Shown: positions 34,390 to 63,530 of the stretch, piece by piece | How the letters are laid out: the number at the start of each line of letters is the position of its first letter | Numbering within the stretch: position 1 is the first letter of the stretch | Assembly: GCA_016806645.1 (NCBI GenBank) | Contig: JACSYO010000473.1 | Coordinates: forward strand, 1,045,001 to 1,109,000 | Source: Ophiodon elongatus | Lineage: Eukaryota > Chordata > Actinopteri > Perciformes > Hexagrammidae | Reading direction: 5' to 3' | DNA: 64,000 nucleotides | Notes under the pieces: model-generated | Told to the model about the DNA's origin: nothing | Database searches by the model: none | What the model saw: the letters and a program-made list of their open reading frames with translations, nothing else | Program-made: the position numbers and the translations under genes

Positions 34390-34644
34390 TGTGCGTCTCT
34401 TGTGGCAGGGCGAGGTAATTGGTGGCAGATAAACAGCGCTTAACACACACACACACAAACACACACACACAGACACACTCTAATCAGAGGGGATTTACAA
34501 TGTGTAGTTTGGAGCCTAATTGCTCTTCAGGTCCCTATGAGAGTGCTGCCAAAGCCATTAGCCGCTGCTATTCTCAGAGTATTCAGTGTGTGTTTGGTCT
34601 CTTGAAAATGAGCGTGCATGTAGCTTTAGTGTAGTTATGCATGA

Positions 34645-34677
<33 letters not shown>

Positions 34678-35660
34678 TTGTTTCAAGCATGTGTGTTTGC
34701 TCTTCTGTGTGTATGCCCTTCTTTGCTTCTCATGGGTGCGCGCGTGCCCGTAGCTTCGGTGTTTTTCTCTGGGACTTGGCTTCCCTCCAAGCCTGAAGAG
34801 CTAATTGGAATTAGAATAACATTCCTCAAAGGCCGCTCGTTTAGCGCCGGTGCTGAGTGCTAACGACGGAGTAGTGGGTGAGTGAGAGGCGGGAGAGAGC
34901 GCCCTAACGATGTGCGCTAACAATGTTTTATTCTGATTTTTAATGAGGGGTAATCACTCAGCTGAAGAGGAAGAGCAGCGGTAAAAAAGAGAAAGTCGAG
35001 GGAAAATGGAGGGATGGAGAGATGGAGGGGGTGGAGAGGAAGAGAGGTGAGGAGGAAACAGTAATTATCTCCTTTCTGAGCTGTGAGTCACAGCCCGTCT
35101 TGCAGTCTCTCCAGGGGAAATTAGAGATGCACACTAACTGCCTTTATTCAGAGTCAGTGCTACCTGACAGCACCGTGATGACAAAACAGAGGCCTTCTGT
35201 TTTGTGCTTCATGATATGTGTGCGTGTGTGTGTGTGTGTGAGGAATGGAGGGTGTCATGTCTGGTTATGATTGCATGCCTTTTTGCCAATGATGCGGTTG
35301 AGCTGGCTTCATTGGGAATACCTCAAGATCCTCCAGGAAGAGGTAAAAACCCCAACTGGTTTAAGCTTTTGGTTAAAGTGCGGGAAAGATCGTGGTCTGG
35401 TTTGATTGATGGTGAAAAACGTTACCTAAAGGCGGTCGCATGACATGTCTAGTGTATTAACATTTAATGAAAACCACAATCTTTCCCATCTCGCCGATAG
35501 ACCACAGATTAGCCACTAATAGGGCCATAAGCCATTGACCAATTAGGCTTTTTAAATCCAGGATCCCACTAGGAAGCTATCAAGACCTGCAGTTAAGACC
35601 CTTTCATCGATAGACTGTAAACTCTTAAGATTTTTCACTCTGTCTAACTGGGCCTTAATC
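34390..35660. other. Complex non-coding block, candidate conserved regulatory DNA
   Basis: High-complexity sequence with AT-rich transcription-factor-like cores (ctaattggaattag at 34801, taatcactcagctgaag, ccactaatagggccataag, ttaatcaatacgg). It is punctuated by short CA/TG tracts but has no ORF with coding character. The contrast with the surrounding low-complexity DNA is what stands out. Conservation cannot be tested here. Confidence 0.3.
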
Positions 35661-36344
35661 AATACGGAGCATGTGGGGGTTGGAGGGGGAGGGAGAAAAA
35701 GAAACAGTGGGCAAAAGAGGCTTGAAAGAAATCAGATTTGCAAAACAGAGTGTGAAACTAAGGGGAGCGTTGAAAGACAAAAGAGAGAGGACAGCCGAGG
35801 ACAGAGAGGCCACGTGAATCCAGAGAGAGAGAGATGGAGTGATATGGCATACAGCAGTAGTGGAGTGTGAAACAGATGCTGCTCAGTGGAGGGTGAGAGG
35901 TCAATGGAGCTTGTAGAATGCTTAGAAAGGGCAAATGCTGAATCAATTCACACACACACACACACACACACATTTATCTACAGTATCTCTGAGTGTGTGC
36001 GTGTGTGTTTGTGTGAAGTGGGTGTGTGAGGGAGAGTGAAAAATAGAAGAGAGAGTTGGGGGAGCGAGGTGGAGGATAGTAGCAAGGGAGATATAGAGGT
36101 GGAGATGGATCAGGAGGGAGATAGAGGCTGATTATGGCTGAGCACTGACAGAGTAACGGCCCCATGGGTGTGACAATAACACACTCTCACACACACACAG
36201 ACACACACACACACACAGACACACACACAGGGTCTTCAAGTAAACGCATGGGCTTACACACTCATCCACAAAGTGATGGAGATGGAGCTGCCAGAGTGTA
36301 ATACAGTTAAAGCCCCATTTCCACCGCCATCACCACTGAATGTC

Positions 36345-36600
36345 TGTGCTCCCTCCGCTCCCTCCACTCCCCCCACTCCCCCCTCCTTCCTCCCCTTGTT
36401 GTCCCCCTTTTGATGGCCTTTCTTCTGTCTCTCCTCCCCTGAACATATTCAACTCCCAGCCTAATTCTCAGTCTTCTTCTGTCTCCAGCGTTCTTACCAT
36501 CACTCCTTCTCTTCTTTTCATTTCCCCTTCCTCCCCTTCCTCCTCCTCTTCCTCCTCCTCCTCCTCCCCCACTTCCCCTCTGCTTACTTTATCATAGCTT
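36345..36600. repeat. Polypyrimidine (CCT/CTT-rich) tract
   Basis: Mostly C and T on the + strand (ctccctccgctccctccactcccc..., tcctcctcctc), about 250 bp with short breaks. The ORFs crossing it are proline/serine low complexity and not genes. Confidence 0.8.
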
Positions 36601-37129
36601 CTCTCCACATGAGAGGATTCTCTGGACCCTTGGAGCAGAAAATGGAGGATGGTGGAGAGAGACAGCAAGAGATACAAAAAATAAATAAAATCAAACTAGC
36701 CAATATGTTGCACAGACACAGACATACATGAAACAAGTTTTCAAGAAGACAAACTGAATGTTTACAGGTGTTTATTGTTTTGATTATTATCACCTTCATA
36801 ACGATCCTTGTAGACAGTATTATAGATTGATGCTCTTATGTGCATCCTTTACAAAACAAATGACAACGCTAAATGTGAAGTTGGTGTCACATCCATTCAT
36901 ACCTTCACTTAACTTTTGTTCAGATATATTTCAGACATACATATTCGGCATTCTTCATCCAACCGACCAATTTCTTTTTCATACAAATAGGATTTCCTGT
37001 TAGATCAGCCTCACGCTTTCTTTGTTCAATAACTTTAATTTGTGATTTAAAAAAACCCTGAAACACGTTTCCTTCACTTCACGATGCAACTTTTTCCTTT
37101 CTGCAGATTTATACTGATGGAAATCTAAT

Positions 37130-37560
37130 CCGACAATAACAGAAAGTAATTAAATTATGGCATTGATATTCCATTATGATAATAATCATGATGTGGTAGA
37201 GACTGACTGCCATAAACAGCTCTTCTACATTTATGTACCTATTGCCATTTTGTCTACAGTTCTTTGTGTATTTTTCCCATTTGATTGTGAGGGCAGAGGA
37301 ATCAGCTTTTCGAGTAGCAACACCAAAAAAAAAAAAAATCAACGATATAAACCGGTGATGTTTCACAGTCTGACAAAAAAAAGGAGATGGGGGACAAACA
37401 GAGTTTTATCAGAAGAAGAGGATTATGGAAATCCGGTTGTGATCTGTGGTGCGGTAATCCTTGCCGCAGCGAGCAATCCCATAAAAAGTGTTAGTGAGAT
37501 TAACCATCAGATTAGCCACGTGGCCACGCGCATATTTAACTGATTAAAACCCTTGAAAAT
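37130..37560. other. Complex non-coding block near an open frame of 128 codons
   Basis: Microsatellite-poor sequence with phrases such as taattaaattatgg, cgagcaatcccataaaa and gattagccacgtggcc. An open frame runs 37157-37543 but begins without recognisable context, includes a poly-A-encoded Lys run, and resembles no family I know. Candidate non-coding element rather than gene. Confidence 0.3.
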
Positions 37561-38029
37561 CCGGACTCTGGGGAGGACCCAGACTGTTTAGGATCTACGT
37601 CCGATGTTAACGGTTTCCTCCGGCATAATTATGGAAAATGTTGTGTGTGTGTGTGTGTGTGTAGTCACAGAGCCACGGCTCAAAGAAAGAAGACAGGGGA
37701 TTAGCACGACCCAGAGGGTGACAAAGGAGTCATATTTTATTTTGTATCCTAATGAAGCATGGGAAAGTTTCTCATTCCTTTTTTTTTTTTTTCATTCTAC
37801 TGTTGGAGAAAAAGTGAGAAAGTAAAAAAAAAACTAAAAAAAACAGAGATACAAACGGCTCATGAAAACCCAAAAATGTCTGATCAATTCTAGGGTTTCG
37901 TGAGAAAACAATCTAATGCATAAAATGCCACGTTCAGTGGCCACACAAAATGTTTCTGAAGGCACTTTGAGTAAACTATGTACAGTAGTTTTTTTAATTA
38001 AATGTTTTAAGGCATGTGATACTACCACA

Positions 38030-39350
38030 TTTTTAAGACCTTCATTATGATATACTATAATATGACATGTTGTGTAAAAATGTTTGACATCTCTTATGAC
38101 TACTAACATAGGATATCTTTTGTGACAAGCTCTATACATTTTTTTTTTACATTCATTATGTTATCGTATACGATGCCATTTCTAAAACATTGTCATGGTT
38201 TATATACCATGACTTTTTAATTATCTTTTATTGAATGTCTTTATGATATACTATGCTAATACTTGTTATGATATTTGTCATGGCATACAATACTCTGACT
38301 TTATCTTGTGTGTACAGATTGTAAAGCCCTGTGAGGCAAATTTGTAATTTGTGTTTTTGGGCTGTACAAAATAAATTGAATTGAATTGAACTGAACATGA
38401 CATTATGGCATGCTTGAATTTACATTTATTTTGGCTTACTATACTATGACGTTTTTATAAGATTTCTATGACGTAATATACAATACATTTTTTCTTGATT
38501 TAGTAAACTATGACTTGAGATACTAGTCAATTTCATGTTTATGACGTTTTTCTGGCTTTTTAATAACTTTTTATAGCATAATATTTGATTTTGTTACTTT
38601 ACATGCTATACTGTGACTTTTTCCGACGTACTATACAATGAATGATTGCTATGACTTTTTAATGATTTTTTTCGACATATTATACAATAAAGTTTTTATA
38701 AATGTTTCGACGTGCTATAATATTACTTTTTAATGATTTTTTTTTTCAACAACCAGCTATAGTATGACGTTTTTGTGACTTTCTTTGACATACTACCCTA
38801 TGACAATTTTAGAACTTTTTTCGACATGTACTATGAAAAAGGACGGACTCCCGTGGGTCATGAGGACTTTGTGTTTAAATCAATGACGCTTGTTACTCAA
38901 ATTTAACGGACAATGATTCACTGATGTAGATTTTTTTTATGTTGGGATGTTTTCCATATTATTTGATCACAAACATGTTGGTTGCTGCTATTTACAATCC
39001 TCCTGATGTAGGATGACACAACATCATAATTCATAAATTATCCTTGAATATACATTTGATGATAGAATGTGACTTTTTATGACATACTATACTATGACAC
39101 TTTTCTGATATTTTATATGGTATGCAATACAATGGAAATGTTTCCATGGTATATAATGACTTTTCATGAGAATCTTTATGATATACTATGACTTTTTATG
39201 TTACTTTTAAAGACATACTATACCAAGACTTTTTTTTCATGACATACTATAATATCACTTTTTTCAACATACTAAAACATACATTTTGTATTTCTTACAT
39301 GTTGCATGACATTTTTATGACATTCTATACGATAACCTTTTTATAAAAAA
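38030..39350. repeat. Degenerate AT-rich tandem array (tatgactttt...gacatactatac)
   Basis: Many diverged copies of a unit built from 'actatgacttttt(a)tgacatactata', spaced about 30-60 bp, for example at 38445, 38500, 38607, 38760, 39070, 39130, 39185 and 39230. A different repeat tail (38280-38400) and about 200 bp of unique DNA (38840-39050) interrupt it. Confidence 0.7.
38280..38400. repeat. Dispersed repeat tail
   Basis: gattgtaaagccctgtgaggcaaatttg...gggctgtacaaaataaattgaattgaattga is a string familiar from the 3' end of an abundant fish retroelement family, with the (attga)n end repeat. It is inserted in the AT-rich array. Confidence 0.6.
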
Positions 39351-39359
39351 TATATTGGC

Positions 39360-40093
39360 AATTCGAGTTAAGCAAAACCATCCGTCACAAAACAACAACA
39401 AAATCCAAGATCGGAGGACAAATCCGCTTTCACAAGCACACAGAAACAGTGTGAGGAGAAGGGCTGAAGCTCGAGCACAGGAAATTTGTGCAAGCAGGAA
39501 TATGTTTTGACCAAAATAAATCTTCTTTGACCCTTTGACAGATCAAAAGGGGACAAACTGCACACTGTCGTCACTGTTGGGTAACAGGTACAAAAAGGAT
39601 CTGGCTCACTGTGCTGATGAAGATGTGAGTTGGAGGCTCTGTTCTGTCAAGAGTTTGCCTCTTGACAGATAAATATGATGTAGTATTCCCTGGTGTTGCT
39701 CTGACTAAATGAGGCTTGTTCTGGATGTAGTTCTTAATTAAGACTTAGAGGCTCTTTCTGGCAGCAACCATTTCTAGCAGCTGCAACTTCCCTGGGAGGG
39801 GGAGGGGGGGGGGGGGGGCTCGTGTTCAGCTGCTGGTGGAGACTGATGTATGTCAGCTTCAGGTGGAGATGCATAGATGGAAACACCTCTCCCACACAGA
39901 CACAGCCTCATACATAAACACAAACATACACACAAACATGCACACACCTTTATCTCTGTCCTATTGAATAACTCTCTGATGCTTTCCATATTCCATCCGA
40001 GGGATTATTACAGCTTACCCACAATCCCCAGCAGCTGATTATCCTGTATGTTGACAGGACAGAGTTGTGCTATCGCCCTTGTGCAGCAGTCAG

Positions 40094-40156
<63 letters not shown>

Positions 40157-40280
40157 AACATACTGTATTTGATGTGTGTGTGTGTGTTTGCATACTGTCT
40201 GTATGTGTGAGAGAAAAGTAAAGCGTTACATTTATGTGTAGGAGTGTGGGAGAGAAAATTAGTTTTCTCTGTGTGTGAGT

Positions 40281-40313
<33 letters not shown>

Positions 40314-43190
40314 GTCGTGCTCAACCAGGCAGGTGTTTGTGGCTGATACCTGCAGCTCCAGCAGTGCTGATCACCTCAGCATGGCACCTCACCTTGGGAG
40401 GGAGACAGCTCTAAGCTCATTAGCACACACACAAGTGTGAAGCATAGAGGGTATATCTTGCCAGGTTTTGGCAAAAGATGGGAGGAAAAGAGGAAAAAAG
40501 CCAATAAAGTCAGGGGAGATAGAGGAGAGGAATAGGGGAGTATTTTTTTATGAGACGAAGGGAGAGAAAATCGGTTTATCAAGTAAAAGATAGGTACTTC
40601 AGGAAAACAAATACAAATGTGAGAGAAGGAGGGAGTGAGGGGGCTGGAGGAACAAATATAAAAGAAAGAAAAAAAACAAGGAAAGTGAAATACATCTGGG
40701 TAGACAAAGGCTTTGGGAGAAGGTAGAACAGAGGGAGGAGGGAAACATAAATGAGACTGAGAGGAGGACTAGAGAAAGGAGGAGAAAGGAGGAGAAAGGA
40801 AAAGATGAAGAGGAGGCTTGAAGACAACATAACAGGATGTAATGGTTTTAAAGAACTGGTTTTATTCACAACGGCAGCAGCTGCACTCTCATTATCCCCC
40901 TGCTCGTATTTGTGTGAATTTAATTTAATCTGGGTGCTTTGGAGCGTGTCTTCCTACTGTTCTACTGTATATATGCAAATACAGTGAAGAAAATGTATGT
41001 AGCATTTCAATGATGGTTGAGCCTTACTTTCAAAATGAATGAAAAACAGCACGACATGTCTCGAGGTTAAATTCAGCTGGGACAAAAATAGCAAACATCC
41101 ATTGATTTATAAGATGAGGGATCAATAATTAGAAAACAAAATGGGTTGGATTGCCTGTCCAACATGCAACGTTCTGGTCCAGGTGCCAATACAGCACCAT
41201 CTTATACGGCGCCTTTATCAACTTCAGATGCACTGATCAATATGTTTAAGTTAACAATCGATCAAATTCACAGTGCAACGTGAGAGGGGGTGCGCGTCGT
41301 GATCAATCCGACTCTGCAGTTCTCAGCTTTATAGATTTTTTCAGCAGCTTTAGGTAGTTTTGATTTTACTCTCACCGCTCTTATTGGCGCTGTTTTTCCG
41401 ACGCAGGTAAAACCCCCTGTACACGACCTGCTCAGCACCAAACCACACAAGACAACCAGAAAGGGACTAGCTGGTGAACACAGGGGAGCATTTAGCATCT
41501 AAAGAGCCAGATATTTCTCTCACGATTTAATGATGACCAAAAACAGTTAAGAATTAATAAAGCTTGAATATTGAAATTATATTCATCAGGTGGCCGAAAA
41601 CAGACTTGAAATGAATGCTATTGTTGCCCTGTGTCTGCTGCATGTGTAAACAGGTAACCGTTAGCTAACATGTTAGCCATAAGTTGGAAAAAAAACGTAA
41701 TATTCAACGGTCCTTAATGTTGAGTACGTGCGTTTTATTAGTTGTTTTGTGATCTGTGGAAATGAGCTTTTATCTTATTCACCATTATTAATTCCCACTG
41801 AAGTGAAGGCGGTTTCACAAAATCTTATTTATGTCAGCGTTTAATATTTAGGGACTCAGGCTACCAACAAATTACACAAATAATGAAGCCACTAACAATA
41901 TACAATACATACACACTTCATCACACAATCATTTGTTTCCTGTATGTGTACGGAGCCCCAATATTAAATAACTAGAAGCAGTGAAATTAAGGCCTTAAGC
42001 ATTTCAAAGTGAGCACAGCCTGAAATGTCACTAAATTGTGTCCTGAACTGGTCCTCTTAAATGTAGAAATACAAGTATACTCTCATCCGTACTGTACACA
42101 TAAGCTGAGCAGTGGGAAGAGAGCACCTTTTTTTTGTGTAGTGTTGAGATAAATAGGATTAGGGATTTAGGAGATTTAGTGGGGAATAATCCGTCTGTGT
42201 ATCGGAGAGAGGCAGCAGCGGTGATGATCAAAAGAGACCGCTGTGATTCAGAGCTCAGAAATCTCTGGAAAGACTGAAAACTTGGAATGACATTTTCTAC
42301 ATTTTTTTTCCTCCAAGAATCAGCTTTCATTTTGTCACTGTGACTGCTGTAATTGCCACATAATCACCTCATACTGTACAACGTTGTGTGTGTGTGCGCG
42401 CGCGTGTGTGTGTTTGTACGAGAGCCGGGGATAGACAGAGAATTATATATTCACAGTAATTAATCAGATTTACAGTTTACATCATGGGAGAGCTAGTCTG
42501 TTTGTTGTGGGTGTTAGTATTAAGCAGAGGATTGGACTTGGTTATTTAACACAGTTCATTTGAACAGCTGCTCTGTTCTGCTACTATCCATATCTCCATA
42601 TCAATACCACACAAGCTAAAAAAAAAAAAGAAATCCACAAAAGCTCACCGGTAACTTCTCTGTCCTGCAAACTGAAACATCCCCAGTTGGCTGAGTGGGC
42701 CACCCAGCTTCTTCATTCTTCACCGTACCCACTTAATGCTATTCAGAACCACAAAGGCTGGAGCTGAACCTAAAAGCAGGAAAACAATGTAGACGGGTCA
42801 TGTGGTACCGCAGGATAAACAAAGCTGCAGTGTTACTGCATGACTCCACGGAATGAGCAGTAGTCTGGTTCAAGACTATTCTGGGGAAATGTAAAAGCAG
42901 GTTTCATTTTTCAGTCTCTGGAAGTTAAAAAGCCAGCTGAGAAAGTTTGACTTCTGCTGGAGAAACCCGATTGCCATGGATACCTTCAGTGGAGTTCTTT
43001 CGTGTGTGTGTGTGTGTCTGTGTGTATATGTGTGTGTGTGCACATATCAAAAGGGACGTGAAGATCACGACTGGGAATAACTTTGTTGGAGTATATAATC
43101 ACCAGAAATATCAGTAGTTGCCAAGATTGTGATTGTTATATTTATAGGTGAAACAATACTGACGACCAAATTCTAATGTATGTGAAACCT
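39360..43190. other. Intergenic, no gene recognised
   Basis: Contains (TG)n at 40095-40150 and 40278-40312, a G-run at 39797-39819, a purine-rich stretch (40480-40830) and AT-rich unique sequence. No exon with splice context or family likeness was found. Confidence 0.4.
39797..39819 (+). repeat. Poly-G tract
   Basis: gggagggggagggggggggggggggg: near-continuous guanine, able to form quadruplexes on the + strand. Confidence 0.8.
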
Positions 43191-43200
43191 GTTTTGCCGT

Positions 43201-43303
43201 CATGTGTGTAACAATCATGTATGTAACAATCATGTGTGTAACAATCATGTATGTAACAATCATGTGTGTAACAATCATGTGTGTAACAATCATGTGTGTA
43301 ACA
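43201..43303. repeat. 15-bp minisatellite, about 7 copies
   Basis: The unit catgtgtgtaacaat alternates with catgtatgtaacaat. Six full copies (43201-43290) and one partial, with only a G/A difference at one position. Because 15 is a multiple of 3, all frames through it stay open, which explains the repetitive short ORFs on both strands. Confidence 0.95.
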
Positions 43304-44029
43304 GCATGATGAGTGAAAACACAGCATCCTCAAGAAGTCAGACACAATTTGTGGAAAATAAACAAGCTTTGAATGCTGAGAAAAGACCGAGGGGGAACCT
43401 TTTGTGGTCATCAGAGTTCTATCTCGTCCTCATTTCACCAACAAATGAGAGTTTAGGAGACAAGTGGATTACGGATACAATAATATTGGGCACGTAGCCC
43501 TTGCAGTCTAGCCGAGTTACTTCATTAAAACAATGTTACAGTAGCAGCAAACCACTCCACTTTCAAGCTGCCCACACTCAAGCAAAAAAACATTCCATCA
43601 AGTTGCTTGATGTGTCAAGTGGAGTCACACTCACATTAATACCTGCAAAAGGCTTTATTCCATTCAGGTACATTTCAGCCTTATTATTATTATTATTGGA
43701 TGCTTCAAGTCAGTGATGCAGACTCCGCGACTTTCTCACTAGATTTGGCGACAGCTAGTGCTGCTCTCATTGGAAAAGAGTTGTTAACAAAACACTGAGC
43801 TGGGTTTCTCAGTAGGATTTCTTTTTTTTTTTTTTATTTATTTAGCGTACCCTTGCTGCTTTCTCCAATTTTACCTATTCAAGCATCAACTTTTACCAGT
43901 TTTATTTAAGTCTGGAATCCAAACTGCCTTCTGTCTACAACGCTGATTCTCCATAGCAGCGATCTCTACTGGATCCAAAAGATTTGATCAGTAATGTGTT
44001 CTTGTACCTACCCAGAAAGTCAAAGACCA

Positions 44030-46015
44030 CTCCAGTTACAAAAAAACCCATTTATTGTCTAGATATTTCAATCATTTTAGATCAGCTAGCATTAAGACCA
44101 TTTAGTATTTCTCCTGATTAGACATTTCTTTCCATGTAAAAGACGTACAAAAACAGTTTGTTATTTCTAAAGCATGTCCTGTATGAAAAAAAAATATTTA
44201 CATTTTTACAAACATTCAACAGACAAAAATAAGCACAAGGTCATGAAATTAATGGCTGAAACTGACTGACTCTTTCCTGAAACTGAAAGACAACTGCACC
44301 TTTCTCTGTAGGACTATTGGCTAATAATTGAATCGTGCTCGTGGGCTTGAATCTTCTTTGCAAAGTGAAAAGACAACATGACACAGTTGTACTCCTCAAG
44401 GCAATTTCACAAATTTCTCTCATTCAACATTAGCAGAAAGAAGTGACAGTATTAAAAAAAGAAAAAGAAAATAAAAGAAAAGGAAATTCTGTTTTTAAGA
44501 GATTTGTTAAGTTAATAAAGGTAGAAAAAAAAACTTAAATGAAGGGGAAAAAATACGTTGAGACTGTTATTTCTAATCATTATGACCTCAACCTATAAAC
44601 TCCATATAAAAAAGGGCACAGGCAAATGAACTGCATTAAAACAGCAGGGTGATGTCTGGACTTCGACGAGCCCGTATCAAAACGGCTGTTTGTAAATCTG
44701 AAGCTATATCCAGCTGACCGATAATCAATACAGAGTCTCTGAAATATTTTCAGGTCAATTCAGTTAAAGCGCGAGTAACGGTGGGGCTCTGTCAACATAT
44801 GCAGCTGGTAACACCCACTGTGGCTCAAGTACAGAGGGGAAGGGCTAAAAAGTTAACTAAAGAAATGACATGATGAAGGCGTATGTTGCTTGTGGAGTAC
44901 AGCTATGTGAAAATATTAATTGGGAAATAAATCTGTAGAAAAAGGTGTGAAAGGAATAGAAACGAGGATTATTTCAATCTCTGAAATTCCAATAATTGGT
45001 CTTTCAAGCAGGATCATAAGAAATAGTGAACAAAAAAGACAATTCTGGGAGTTAAGCTCTCTGTAGCAACATTTAGAGGAAATTGTCTTTTGAGCAAATT
45101 TTTTTCTCACGTGAAAAGCACGTGAATACTTTTAGTTGGCATCTGAAAGCGGTAGGAATTCTGAAAACATACTTTGTCTCATGACGATCAAACTCAGAGA
45201 ATTCAACAATAGCATGACGCTAGACAAGTCAGCATGGCCTTCAGTAGGTGTATTACATTGTTTGTGTGTACTAAGTGTAGGTGGACAGCTATCATTACAG
45301 TGCAGTTTAATGAGGATAGGACTTACTGTCGAGACAGAAAAGGTACTTTTCAGTGTAGGCGTATCAGAACAGCAGGCTGAGGTTCTACGGTCGGAGCTGA
45401 GAGATCAACAGGCAGTGAGCATCGTCTGTCGGCAACAAAATTCAAACCAACACGTTCTTAAGTCGCGGTCCTCCTCCATGTCTCCAGTATTTTGTCAGGT
45501 TCTGTCCCCGTCCTCCTCTTTCCGCCTGACATTGGTTTACATATTCGACCACCTGGTTGAATGTACCTTGGAGGGTCTCTGCCCCTGGTCATAACACTGA
45601 ATCAAGTGTGTTTTAAAACCCGATGTTCAGTGCGGTGTTCTCCAGAAGAGCTGGTCCCAGTCAAAACAATGCCGTGCCAGTCATTGTTTGGTCCCTGTAT
45701 CTGATTCCCTTGCAGTCCCGTAGCAGAGAGCAGTAGCAGACAAGAACATCCAAATAATTTGTCTCCTTCCATTAAACATCCAGTCGCTCCAGTTAATTCC
45801 CAGCTGATATGGAGTCATGAACACAATCGCAACAGATGTGTCCATGTAAAATGTTTGTCTCCTTTCGGTGTCTCCTCGGCAGATGGAACAGAAAAAAAAA
45901 AAGAACGTGCCATCAAGGTCAATCGTGTTTGTGATTTCTTGCTCCACTTGAAAATGTCTAGAAACCTATCTGCTGTGTGGGAAGGAACCAACGTCCTTGC
46001 TTTCTTTCCATCATT
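44030..46015 (-). other. tle1: tle1 3' UTR (proposed)
   Basis: From the tle1 stop to a minus-strand AATAAA (plus-strand TTTATT 44051-44056), about 2 kb. Complex sequence without microsatellites apart from A-rich tracts, consistent with a 3' UTR. Other minus-strand AATAAA candidates lie further on at 43654-43659 and about 43830-43840. Confidence 0.45.
44051..44056 (-). terminator. tle1: Candidate poly(A) signal of tle1
   Basis: The minus strand reads AATAAA, with cleavage expected near 44025-44040. It is the first such hexamer I find downstream of the tle1 stop. Confidence 0.45.

Positions 46016-63530
<17,515 letters not shown>

Noticed and set aside
36340..36597. Proline/serine-rich frame
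   Set aside because: Translation of a polypyrimidine low-complexity tract without ATG context, splice sites or conservation clues.
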